Origin: JAVBTT01 sp031556035
GTDB taxonomy: Bacteria > Bacillota > Clostridia > Oscillospirales > UBA929
Length of the DNA: 64,000 nt
Direction of reading: 5' to 3'
Assembly: GCA_031556035.1 (NCBI GenBank)
Contig: JAVBTT010000005.1
Span: forward strand, 16,469 to 80,468
Shown here: piece by piece, positions 57,650-64,000 of the stretch
How the letters are laid out: the number at the start of each line of letters is the position of its first letter
How positions within the stretch are numbered: the first letter of the stretch is position 1
Position numbers and translations under genes: made by a program
Notes under the pieces: model-generated
What the model was told of the DNA's origin: nothing
Seen by the model: only the letters and a program-made list of their open reading frames with translations
Database searches by the model: none

Positions 57650-57757
57650 TTCTTTAAAAACGACAACATTTCTGTTTTCCGAATCGTAACAAGATTGGGG
57701 ACAGAGCTTAATGATATATTTTGTGCCGACCTGTAGGCGGCGGAATGGACGATTTAC

Positions 57758-58024
57758 ATGAGAATCATCAACGGATTTATTCTGAGAAATATTGTGGACA
57801 GTTGGGTCGTCGTGCCTGTCGGAAAAACCCCGGTGGAAAAAACCTACATGCTAACATTGACCGAAAGCTCCGCTCTGCTTTGGAGCATGCTGGAGAAAGG
57901 CGCGGAAAGGGAAGAACTTATTAGTGCCCTGTGTGACAAATATGAGATAGACAGAAGCATTGCGGAGAAAGATACCGATGCTTTTTTACTGGAGCTGAAA
58001 AAAGAAGACCTTCTCGACAAATAA
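57758..58024 (+). CDS. PqqD-like RiPP recognition protein
   Basis: An 88-aa PqqD-family protein: start ILRNIVDSWVVVPVG, ESSALLWSMLEKGAEREELISALCDKYE in two pieces, then KDTDAFLLELKKEDLLD. It has the beta-three-strand and helix layout of RRE domains that bind leader peptides and hand them to the enzyme. It lies between the precursor and the radical SAM gene; the ribosome binding site is weak (GGAATGGA). Confidence 0.85.
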   Translation: MRIINGFILRNIVDSWVVVPVGKTPVEKTYMLTLTESSALLWSMLEKGAEREELISALCDKYEIDRSIAEKDTDAFLLELKKEDLLDK

Positions 58025-58061
58025 TCCGGGTATTCAACAGCCAGCAGCTTTGGAGGCATTT

Positions 58062-59201
58062 ATGGAGATTACATATTCCCAGTTTGACAGAGCGCTCTTT
58101 GCCTCAGCCAGAGAAAAGCGTGTTCCTATTTCCGGCACATTTGAACTGACCAGCCGATGCAATCTTGACTGCGCAATGTGTTACATACGCAAAGGTCCGA
58201 ATGATCAGGCGGCTATTCGTGAAGAACTATCTGCCGCGCAGTGGCTCGAGATTGCCCGACAAGCCAGGGACGAGGGGCTGCTTTATCTCCTCCTCACCGG
58301 CGGAGAAGTTTTTTTACGCCCTGATTTCTTTGAAATATTAGACGGCTTGAGCGCCCTGGGCCTTAAGCTGACAATCAATTCAAACGCCACTATGATAACC
58401 GGGGACGTCGCGAAAAGGCTCGCCGAATACCCCGTAGCTCAAATTGCGGTTACGATTTACGGGGCGTCACCGGAGACATACGGACGCATAAGCGGAAACC
58501 CGTCCGGTTTTGATCGAACTGTAAATGGCATACGCATTCTCATGGAAAATGGCATCCGCGTCAGGTTGAGAACTACCATAGTCCGTCAAAACTATGCCGA
58601 TCTTGAAGCTATGTTTCAGTTGGCAGACGATATTGGCGTTGGTATGCGCCTTAACGCAGGCGTTTATGGTTGCCGCGATGGCGTGGACAACGACCCCTTT
58701 GGTGTAAGGTTAACCCCGGAGGAGCAACTCCAGTGTGAGAACTATTACATGGTGCGGCGTCTGAAAAAAGCAGGGTTTGAGGTACCCGAACCCAAACCTC
58801 CCGAGACTCCGGAATTTGAGGACATCATGTCCGGGGAGATTGCCGAGAATGGCTCACATAAAGAGCCGCAGGAGAGTATTTTCAAATGCGCTGCCAGTCA
58901 TTTTATGTTTTCCGTATCCCCTAAAGGAAGATTGTGCGCGTGTCTGTTGATGGACGAGCCATCTGTCAATCTTCTGCCCGACGTAAAATTCAAGCGCGCA
59001 TGGGAGGATCTGAAGGCTCTCAGCGATAAGCTTCCCCATTGCCAGGAATGTCGCACCTGCAAGCACACCAAATACTGCAAACACTGCCCCGCAAGGCTCT
59101 TAGGGGAAACTGGCTGTCTGACAAAAAAAGCTCCGTATTTGTGTGAAAAAGCGGAGCTGATCGCCACCGGCAAATACCTGACTTTGGGCAGTAACCACTG
59201 A
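58062..59201 (+). CDS. Radical SAM/SPASM peptide-modifying enzyme
   Basis: A 379-aa enzyme. Radical SAM motif CNLDCAMCY (CxxxCxxC) near residue 30, GGEVFLRPDF for SAM, then a SPASM-type C-terminus rich in cysteines (ASHFMFSVSPKGRLCACL; HCQECRTCKHTKYCKHCPA). Such enzymes make thioether, C-C or epimer changes on precursor peptides. The start is ATG 58062 with GGAGG upstream; TTG at 58050 is inside that site. The stop overlaps the next start (TGATG). The products of its kind cannot be predicted without chemistry. Confidence 0.88.
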   Translation: MEITYSQFDRALFASAREKRVPISGTFELTSRCNLDCAMCYIRKGPNDQAAIREELSAAQWLEIARQARDEGLLYLLLTGGEVFLRPDFFEILDGLSALGLKLTINSNATMITGDVAKRLAEYPVAQIAVTIYGASPETYGRISGNPSGFDRTVNGIRILMENGIRVRLRTTIVRQNYADLEAMFQLADDIGVGMRLNAGVYGCRDGVDNDPFGVRLTPEEQLQCENYYMVRRLKKAGFEVPEPKPPETPEFEDIMSGEIAENGSHKEPQESIFKCAASHFMFSVSPKGRLCACLLMDEPSVNLLPDVKFKRAWEDLKALSDKLPHCQECRTCKHTKYCKHCPARLLGETGCLTKKAPYLCEKAELIATGKYLTLGSNH

Positions 59202-60061
59202 TGGTCTATTATTACGACATATGCGGAACTCGCATCCGCCTGACGTCCCCGGAGACTGTGCGCGAGCCCTTTTCGCCCATTTTCAAGCGGGACGCGTTGA
59301 GCGGCGTTGACATGGACGTCGAGCTTGTTCCCGGCGTTGACCACATATCAACCGGCGGGATCGCCTGGGACAAGGACTCCGGCTTCTGCCTGGCGCATGT
59401 GCGCGAGGACGGGAGCTCCGTTTACGAATACTCCTACCCCACCGAGGATCGCCTTGTCTGCCGCATGGAGGCTGCCGCCGACTATTCCCGCGCGGTCATC
59501 GCCTTCAAAGAGGGTCTGGACGCCTCGGCCGGCCAGTGGCTGACCATGATGATACAGCTCCTGCACAGATGCCATATGATAATCAGCGGCGGGCTGGTGA
59601 TGCACGCTGTGTCCATACAGGACGGCGGGCGGGCGATACTGTTTTCCGGGCCTTCGGGGATGGGCAAATCCACCCAGGCCAACCTCTGGGCTGAACTCCG
59701 CGGCTCTGAGATAATTAACGGCGACCGCACCACATTGGTATTTCGTTCCGGTGTTTTGTACGCCACCGGCTCGGCCTGGAGCGGCAACAGCAGGATTTTC
59801 ACCGAGCTTTCAGCGCCTGTAAAGGCGATAGTATTTCTGGAGCAGGCCAAGGAGGATACCGCGCGGCGGCTCACCCACGCCGAAGCGCTTCAGAATATGA
59901 TTCCGCGCAGTTATCTGCCCTACTTCAACCAGGGGCTTATGGACAAGGCCCTCGGCAATATCGAGCTTGTGATGGGATGCACGCCCTTCTTCCTGCTGCG
60001 AAACACCGCGACCCTTGAGTCGGTGCGTGTGCTGGAGGAAGCGCTTGCCACTCCTTCCTGA
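59201..60061 (+). CDS. HPr-kinase-like protein of the peptide cluster
   Basis: A 286-aa protein. The P-loop is FSGPSGMGKSTQANLW, followed by INGDRTTLV and ATGSAWSGNSRIF, which match the NGDR and PWSGK-type motifs of HPr-kinase-like proteins from peptide clusters. The N-terminal 130 residues are not HPrK and have no known domain. In paeninodin-like lasso clusters such proteins phosphorylate the C-terminal serine of the precursor, and the precursor here ends in serine. Translation is coupled to the radical SAM gene. Confidence 0.82.
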   Translation: MVYYYDICGTRIRLTSPETVREPFSPIFKRDALSGVDMDVELVPGVDHISTGGIAWDKDSGFCLAHVREDGSSVYEYSYPTEDRLVCRMEAAADYSRAVIAFKEGLDASAGQWLTMMIQLLHRCHMIISGGLVMHAVSIQDGGRAILFSGPSGMGKSTQANLWAELRGSEIINGDRTTLVFRSGVLYATGSAWSGNSRIFTELSAPVKAIVFLEQAKEDTARRLTHAEALQNMIPRSYLPYFNQGLMDKALGNIELVMGCTPFFLLRNTATLESVRVLEEALATPS

Positions 60062-60078
60062 GTAAAACGGATGTCACT

Positions 60079-60110
60079 GCGAAAAGAGCGCCGTACGGCG
60101 CTCTTTTCGC
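60079..60110. terminator. Bidirectional terminator between HprK-like gene and tmcAL
   Basis: GCGAAAAGAGCGCC pairs perfectly with GGCGCTCTTTTCGC across GTAC. It lies between two converging genes, so it probably ends both transcripts. Confidence 0.8.
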
Positions 60111-60118
60111 GTTAGTCT

Positions 60119-61210
60119 CTAAATAACCTCCACGCCGCATGTCCACTCCATGCCGCATGGACGGGGCTTCGGCATAGCCAGGCAGAGCTGATCGGTCACC
60201 GAGCTCTCAAAGCTCAGCGCCTCTCTGCCGGCCGCCGGGCGCGAGATCACCGTCGCAGATACGCGGCTCAGCAACTCCGGCCCGCGCTTTCCGATCGCCA
60301 GCAGTCTGAGCGGCGGGGTAGCCAGAGCCATATCCTCAGTTATTCCTAAAAATGCGCACAGCACCGCGCGCCGCACCCTGGACAGAGTGAAGCGCTTGCT
60401 TTTGACGAGAGAATACAGCTCCTCAAGGCTTCCCGCGCCCGCTATCGCGCCGTGAAGCCGGTTGTGAAAGCCGCCTCTCATCTCGGGAAGCATTGCCAGC
60501 TCCTCCCTGCCCATTGTACGCAACTTTGATAAAACCGCTGTTTCCAGCCTGTTAAAATCTATCGGCGCGCGCCCTGCCTCAAGCTCATTAGCAAGCACCT
60601 CCTGCTGCGGCAATTTCACGGCCGCGCCGTTCAGTAGACCGCGTCTGTACGCCGACGCGGAGGCAACGCCGTCGTCGTGAAGGCTGCCCCTGCGCTTGAC
60701 GGTTATGGGTATGAGCGGGCTTCCCAGCGCGCGTATTGCCCTGAGGTACTCTATGCCTAAAATGTTGTTCGGGGTATAGAGCTCCCCGTATCCGGGATTT
60801 ATCCCCGGCATGGCTCTCGCGAGCGAGATGTCCTTGGGATAATTTGACGCAATGCGCCCCGCGAGCCGCTCAAGCGGCTCCAGCTCCCCGCTCTCCGAAC
60901 CAAAGCTCAAATGCGTCACAACTCCCAGGCGCGTTAGAATGCCCACCCCCGCCGTCGCGAAGCGCTCTGCGCAGGCGCAGGACCACGGAGAGGGCAGCTC
61001 AATCACAAGGTCGGCGCCGGACAGCGCCGCCGCGCGCGCGCGCGCGTACTTGGTCATAACCGGGAAATCCCCGCGCTGTACCGCGTGGCCGCTCATGACC
61101 ACAACCACCGGCGCGTCCCCGCCCAGGAGCTCCCTTGAGCGCTCCATATGGTATATATGCCCCTCGTGGAGGGGGTTGTACTCCGCTATTATGCCAATGA
61201 CTCTCATCAT
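60119..61210 (-). CDS. tmcAL: tRNA(Met) cytidine acetate ligase TmcAL
   Basis: A 363-aa protein of the former YlbM family. The nucleotidyltransferase opening GIIAEYNPLHEGHIYHM and SGHAVQRGDFPVMTKY are conserved, as are ELPSPWSCACAERFATAG and NNILGIEYLRA. It activates acetate and transfers it to C34 of elongator tRNA(Met). The start is one of two adjacent ATGs at 61210/61207; the frame is open further but without a ribosome binding site. Confidence 0.93.
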   Translation of the reverse strand: MMRVIGIIAEYNPLHEGHIYHMERSRELLGGDAPVVVVMSGHAVQRGDFPVMTKYARARAAALSGADLVIELPSPWSCACAERFATAGVGILTRLGVVTHLSFGSESGELEPLERLAGRIASNYPKDISLARAMPGINPGYGELYTPNNILGIEYLRAIRALGSPLIPITVKRRGSLHDDGVASASAYRRGLLNGAAVKLPQQEVLANELEAGRAPIDFNRLETAVLSKLRTMGREELAMLPEMRGGFHNRLHGAIAGAGSLEELYSLVKSKRFTLSRVRRAVLCAFLGITEDMALATPPLRLLAIGKRGPELLSRVSATVISRPAAGREALSFESSVTDQLCLAMPKPRPCGMEWTCGVEVI

Positions 61211-61307
61211 ATAACTCGTAACTCCCGGTTTATTTCGGAACCCGCCCGGCTTCGCTCTTCTTAACATGTGCATATAACAAAAAAAGTTAACAAAAATGAA
61301 CAAAAGG

Positions 61308-61335
61308 TTGAAATATTGAAAAGTTCTGATAGAAT
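61308..61335 (+). promoter_or_regulatory. Promoter of the ackA operon
   Basis: TTGAAA at 61308-61313, 16-bp spacer, TAGAAT at 61330-61335; about 32 nt from the ackA ATG, which has GGGAGG upstream. Confidence 0.65.
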
Positions 61336-61366
61336 GTTATTGTATCACAATACGGGAGGCAAATGA

Positions 61367-62563
61367 ATGAATATTTTAGTCATCAACGCGGGAAGCTCCT
61401 CGCTCAAATACCAGCTCTTCGACATGGTCGCCCGCAGGGTCATGGCAAAGGGCCTTTGCGAGCGCATAGGCATTGACGGCCGGGTCAAGCACACCGCCGC
61501 GGACAAAGAGCTTGTGCGCGACGTTGAGATGAAGGACCACGCCAGCGCCATGAGGGTCGTGACAGGCCTTCTCACCGACAGGGAGTGCGGTGTTATCGGC
61601 AGCATGGCCGAGATAGGAGCTGTCGGGCACCGGGTGGTGCACGGCGGGGAACGCTTCAACAAAAGCGTACTGATCGACGAAAACGTTATAGCGGGCATTG
61701 AGGAGTGCGTTTCACTCGCCCCGCTGCACAACCCTCCCAGCCTCTCGGGGATACGGGCCTGTATGGCCGTCATGGGAAATATACCGCAGACAGTGGTGTT
61801 CGACACAGCCTTCCACCAGAGCATCCCCACGCACGCTTATTTGTACGCCCTTCCATATCAGTATTACGAAAAATACAGAATTCGCCGCTACGGCTTCCAC
61901 GGCACCTCAGTGCGCTATGTATCCGGCCGCGCCGCCGAAATGCTGGGCAAGCCGCTTGAGGAGCTGAGGCTAATAGTATGCCACATGGGCAACGGCTCGT
62001 CCATTACGGCTGTCGACGGCGGACGCTCGGTGGACACCAGCATGGGCTTCACGCCGCTGGAGGGTGTCCCCATGGGGACGCGCTCCGGCACCATCGACCC
62101 GATGATCTGCGGATATCTGGCCGAGAAGGAAGGCATGGGCATTGCCGAGGTCATGGATATATTGAATAAAAAATCGGGAATGCTGGGGGTGTCCGGCATA
62201 TCCTCCGACTTCCGCGACCTGCACGACGCGGCGGACTCCGGCAACGACAGGGCGCAGACCGCGCTCAATCTGTTCGTGCATTCGGTGCGCAAGATGATCG
62301 GCGCGTACGCCGCCGTCATGGGCGGCTGCGACGCGATAGTTTTCACCGCCGGCATTGGCGAGAACAACTCCAAGATAAGGCAGTGGGTCTGCCGCGATCT
62401 CGGCTACATGGGCTTTGAGCTCGACACCGCAAAGAACGCAGCAAGAGGCGAGGAGGCCGTCATATCCACGGATTCTTCCAGAGGAAGGCTGCTTGTCATA
62501 CCCACAAACGAGGAGCTGGTCATCGCGCTTGACACGGAAGAAATAATTGCTTCGAAGATATGA
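61367..62563 (+). CDS. ackA: Acetate kinase
   Basis: A 398-aa acetate kinase of full length: ILVINAGSSSLKYQL, VGHRVVHGGERF, VVFDTAFHQSIP, FHGTSVRYV, CHMGNGSSITAV and TAGIGENN. It converts acetyl phosphate and ADP to acetate and ATP, a main energy step in fermenters. No pta is adjacent. It overlaps the cyclase gene by 4 nt. Confidence 0.97.
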   Translation: MNILVINAGSSSLKYQLFDMVARRVMAKGLCERIGIDGRVKHTAADKELVRDVEMKDHASAMRVVTGLLTDRECGVIGSMAEIGAVGHRVVHGGERFNKSVLIDENVIAGIEECVSLAPLHNPPSLSGIRACMAVMGNIPQTVVFDTAFHQSIPTHAYLYALPYQYYEKYRIRRYGFHGTSVRYVSGRAAEMLGKPLEELRLIVCHMGNGSSITAVDGGRSVDTSMGFTPLEGVPMGTRSGTIDPMICGYLAEKEGMGIAEVMDILNKKSGMLGVSGISSDFRDLHDAADSGNDRAQTALNLFVHSVRKMIGAYAAVMGGCDAIVFTAGIGENNSKIRQWVCRDLGYMGFELDTAKNAARGEEAVISTDSSRGRLLVIPTNEELVIALDTEEIIASKI

Positions 62564-63087
62564 TCCTGCACGATATTTCGAGGGGCATATTTAAAGCTCC
62601 TCCATATCCCGGAGACCCCGAGCCCCGTATCATGCCGCTCTCGCGCATATCCGAGGGCGCGGACTGCAATCTCAGCGCCCTCTCCGCCTGCCTCCACGCG
62701 GCGACCCACGCGGACGCGCCGCTGCATTTTATCGAAGGCGCCGCCGCCATAGACGAGCTTCCGCTTGAGCATTTTATCGGGCCGTGCCTTGTCGCGTCCT
62801 CATCTGCCGTGCCCTTCCCCCGCCTTCTCCTGCGCGCGGAAGCGGCTCTTGTTCCGGAGGACGCTGATCGGCTGTGGGTTATGGGCGTGCGCGCGGTGGG
62901 AGTCGAGAGTCAAAGCATCGGCGACGCGGAGACCCACCTGGCATTTTTGAAAAAGGGCTTTGCGGTGCTTGAGGGGCTGGATCTTAGCAAGGTGCCCGAC
63001 GGTGAGTATTTTCTATGTGCGCCTCCCGTACTGATCGAGGGCTCCGACGGGGCCTTCGCGCGCGCCGTCTTGATAGAATGGAGGTAG
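62560..63087 (+). CDS. Cyclase-family hydrolase (kynurenine formamidase-like)
   Basis: A 175-aa metal-dependent hydrolase. The family motif HAATHADAPLHF (HxGTHxDAPxHF) is present, with an opening DISRGIFKAPPYPGD like formamidases. It has the size and order of PF04199 cyclases. Substrate is unknown; coupling with ackA suggests a fermentative or detoxification role, but that is only context. Confidence 0.82.
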   Translation: MILHDISRGIFKAPPYPGDPEPRIMPLSRISEGADCNLSALSACLHAATHADAPLHFIEGAAAIDELPLEHFIGPCLVASSSAVPFPRLLLRAEAALVPEDADRLWVMGVRAVGVESQSIGDAETHLAFLKKGFAVLEGLDLSKVPDGEYFLCAPPVLIEGSDGAFARAVLIEWR

Positions 63088-63090
63088 GCC

Positions 63091-63501
63091 GTGTCAGGAA
63101 AAATCACCCCATCGCTTGAAGACTATCTGGAGACTATATACGATCTGTCGTCAAGAGGGCAAAAGGTCCGCGTGACGGATGTGGCTTCCGCGCTTGGCAT
63201 AGCAAAGTCAAGCGTCCATCTCGCCATGCACGCGCTCAAGGATCAGGGCCTTGTCGTTCAGGAGCACTACGGCCAGATAGAGCTCACCGAAAGCGGCGAG
63301 AGCGCCGCCAGGATCATACGGCACAAGCATGACGCCCTTTTGTCCTTTCTCGTTGGCGTTCTTGGAGTGGAAAGCGGCGTTGCCGAGGAGGAGGCGTGCA
63401 AGATAGAGCACGCGGTTAGCGAATCTACTGTGGAGAAAATTATTGCTCTGACCAAGAGACTCACGCTGGAGGGTATCTCCAAAGGAGGAACAGTGCAATG
63501 A
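63091..63501 (+). CDS. DtxR/MntR-family metal-dependent repressor
   Basis: A 136-aa protein: a DtxR-type winged helix (LEDYLETIYDLSSRG; VRVTDVASALGIAKSSVHLA) followed by a dimerisation region with metal ligand candidates (Glu/Cys/His in EEEACKIEHAVSE). Metal may be Mn or Fe. The start is GTG, 3 nt after the cyclase stop. It overlaps the Fur gene by 4 nt, so the two metal regulators are coupled. Confidence 0.87.
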   Translation: MSGKITPSLEDYLETIYDLSSRGQKVRVTDVASALGIAKSSVHLAMHALKDQGLVVQEHYGQIELTESGESAARIIRHKHDALLSFLVGVLGVESGVAEEEACKIEHAVSESTVEKIIALTKRLTLEGISKGGTVQ

Positions 63502-63917
63502 CAACCGAAGGCTGCGCGGAGCTTCTCAAATCCGTTGGTATGAACGCGTCGTACCAGCGGTGCAGGATACTGGAATACCTCCTCAGCCATCTGACACATC
63601 CCACGGCGGACGACATATACTCCGCCCTGAGGCCTGAAATGCCCACTCTCTCCAAAATGACGGTGTACAACGTGCTGGGAGCGCTGTGCGAAAACGGCGT
63701 TATCCGAGACATGCGCATTGAAACGGGAGAGACGAGGTACGACAGCGTGAGGCATGACCACGGGCACTTTAAATGCGAGGTTTGCGGGGGAATTTACGAC
63801 TTCGAGATGCCGGCGGCGGCGTTTAGCTCCGATATGCTTGAGGGCTTTAGAATTAAACAGATGGATCTGTTTTACCGGGGCAGTTGTCCCGAGTGCTCAG
63901 GCAAAGAGCGCCAGTAG
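63498..63917 (+). CDS. Fur/PerR-family regulator
   Basis: A 139-aa Fur-family protein. DNA-binding half: RCRILEYLLSHLTHPTADDIY and MTVYNVLGALCENGVIR. Metal half: VRHDHGHFKCEVCGGIYDFE with HxHxH and CxxC, and a second CxxC at the end (CPEC) for structural zinc. The HDHGHF site is PerR/Fur-like; which one cannot be decided. ATG overlaps the DtxR stop. Confidence 0.9.
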   Translation: MTTEGCAELLKSVGMNASYQRCRILEYLLSHLTHPTADDIYSALRPEMPTLSKMTVYNVLGALCENGVIRDMRIETGETRYDSVRHDHGHFKCEVCGGIYDFEMPAAAFSSDMLEGFRIKQMDLFYRGSCPECSGKERQ

Positions 63918-64000
63918 CGCCGCAATAAATATATGAAGTAGAGCATGAGTTTCGGGGGCCGGGGGGGGGGGGCGAAACCACAAGAGTAGGTTAGCCAAAA
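63918..64000. other. Sequence past the Fur gene, with a G-run
   Basis: No gene. Near 63955-63975 is GGGGGCC followed by a run of about 14 G, then CGAAACCAC. Long G-runs are rare, and this may be a sequencing or assembly end. Confidence 0.4.

Noticed and set aside
57418..60061. Classical lasso peptide cluster
   Set aside because: No asparagine-synthetase-like cyclase or transglutaminase-like protease is present within the cluster or its flanks, although leader and kinase look lasso-like.
63955..63975. Run of about 14 G as a functional G-quadruplex
   Set aside because: At the window edge, most likely a sequencing or assembly artefact; nothing next to it supports function.
1..64000. CRISPR arrays, tRNA or rRNA genes
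   Set aside because: Read through on both strands without finding regular spaced repeats, cloverleaf arms with TTCGAAT-like loops in place, or rRNA signatures; a covariance search could still find a missed small RNA.

Overview
The window is a GC-rich stretch of a low-GC-phylum (Firmicutes/Clostridia) chromosome, most like an Oscillospiraceae/Ruminococcaceae-type spore former. The reasons are the B. subtilis-like block spoVB(yabM)-mazG-hup-rqcP(yabO)-yabP-yabQ-divIC-yabR in conserved order, a HemZ, a TmcAL, a bifunctional Rel, an S-layer-homology protein, an agr-type peptide quorum system and SigmaA-like promoters. No rRNA, tRNA, CRISPR array or intact transposase was recognised.

Layout. 1-3.7 kb: polysaccharide-degradation genes (3' part of a large secreted DUF5695-like protein, then a GH127 beta-L-arabinofuranosidase). 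3.7-11.4 kb: a more AT-rich accessory stretch with a repeat element, a small zinc-ribbon protein, gene debris, a 907-aa TPR regulator with two LuxR-type HTH units, and a complete agr-like cassette in the order agrA-agrC-agrD-agrB. 11.4-20.7 kb, minus strand: a YesN-like response regulator, an 1826-aa secreted protein with three 5'-nucleotidase units, YjbQ, a GH4 glycosidase and PurC. 20.9-30.8 kb, minus strand: RecG, a WG-repeat/SLH surface protein, a glycerol-1-phosphate dehydrogenase (AraM family), and an overlapping VWA-DUF5682-MoxR trio. 31-32.3 kb: an AT-rich lipoprotein of unknown function. 32.4-52.5 kb, minus strand: housekeeping genes (dCMP deaminase, rplA-rplK-nusG-secE-rpmG, the yab/div cluster, MtaD, PNP, a nucleoside kinase, HemZ, an MBL hydrolase, two uncharacterised genes, Dtd, Rel, RecJ). 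52.7-57 kb, plus strand: a self-contained gene for a tiny repetitive exported peptide, then a three-subunit molybdenum hydroxylase. 57.4-60.1 kb: a compact peptide-modification cluster (RiPP type): precursor, PqqD-like recognition protein, radical SAM/SPASM enzyme and HPr-kinase-like protein. 60.1-64 kb: TmcAL (minus), then AckA, a cyclase-family hydrolase, and adjacent DtxR- and Fur-family metal regulators.

The strongest candidate for an undescribed system is the 57.4-60.1 kb peptide cluster. Its 51-aa precursor carries a YxxPxL leader motif and ends in serine, both features of kinase-tailored lasso precursors such as paeninodin. The cluster has a PqqD-type recognition protein and an HPr-kinase-like enzyme, but no lasso protease or cyclase, and a radical SAM enzyme takes their place. 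Secondary candidates are the repetitive VPL peptide at 52.8 kb, the tandem long-loop hairpins at two loci, the reordered agr cassette, the triple nucleotidase and the MoxR-DUF5682-VWA trio.

All calls come from reading translations and sequence by eye. Family names rest on recognised motifs and gene order, not on database searches.
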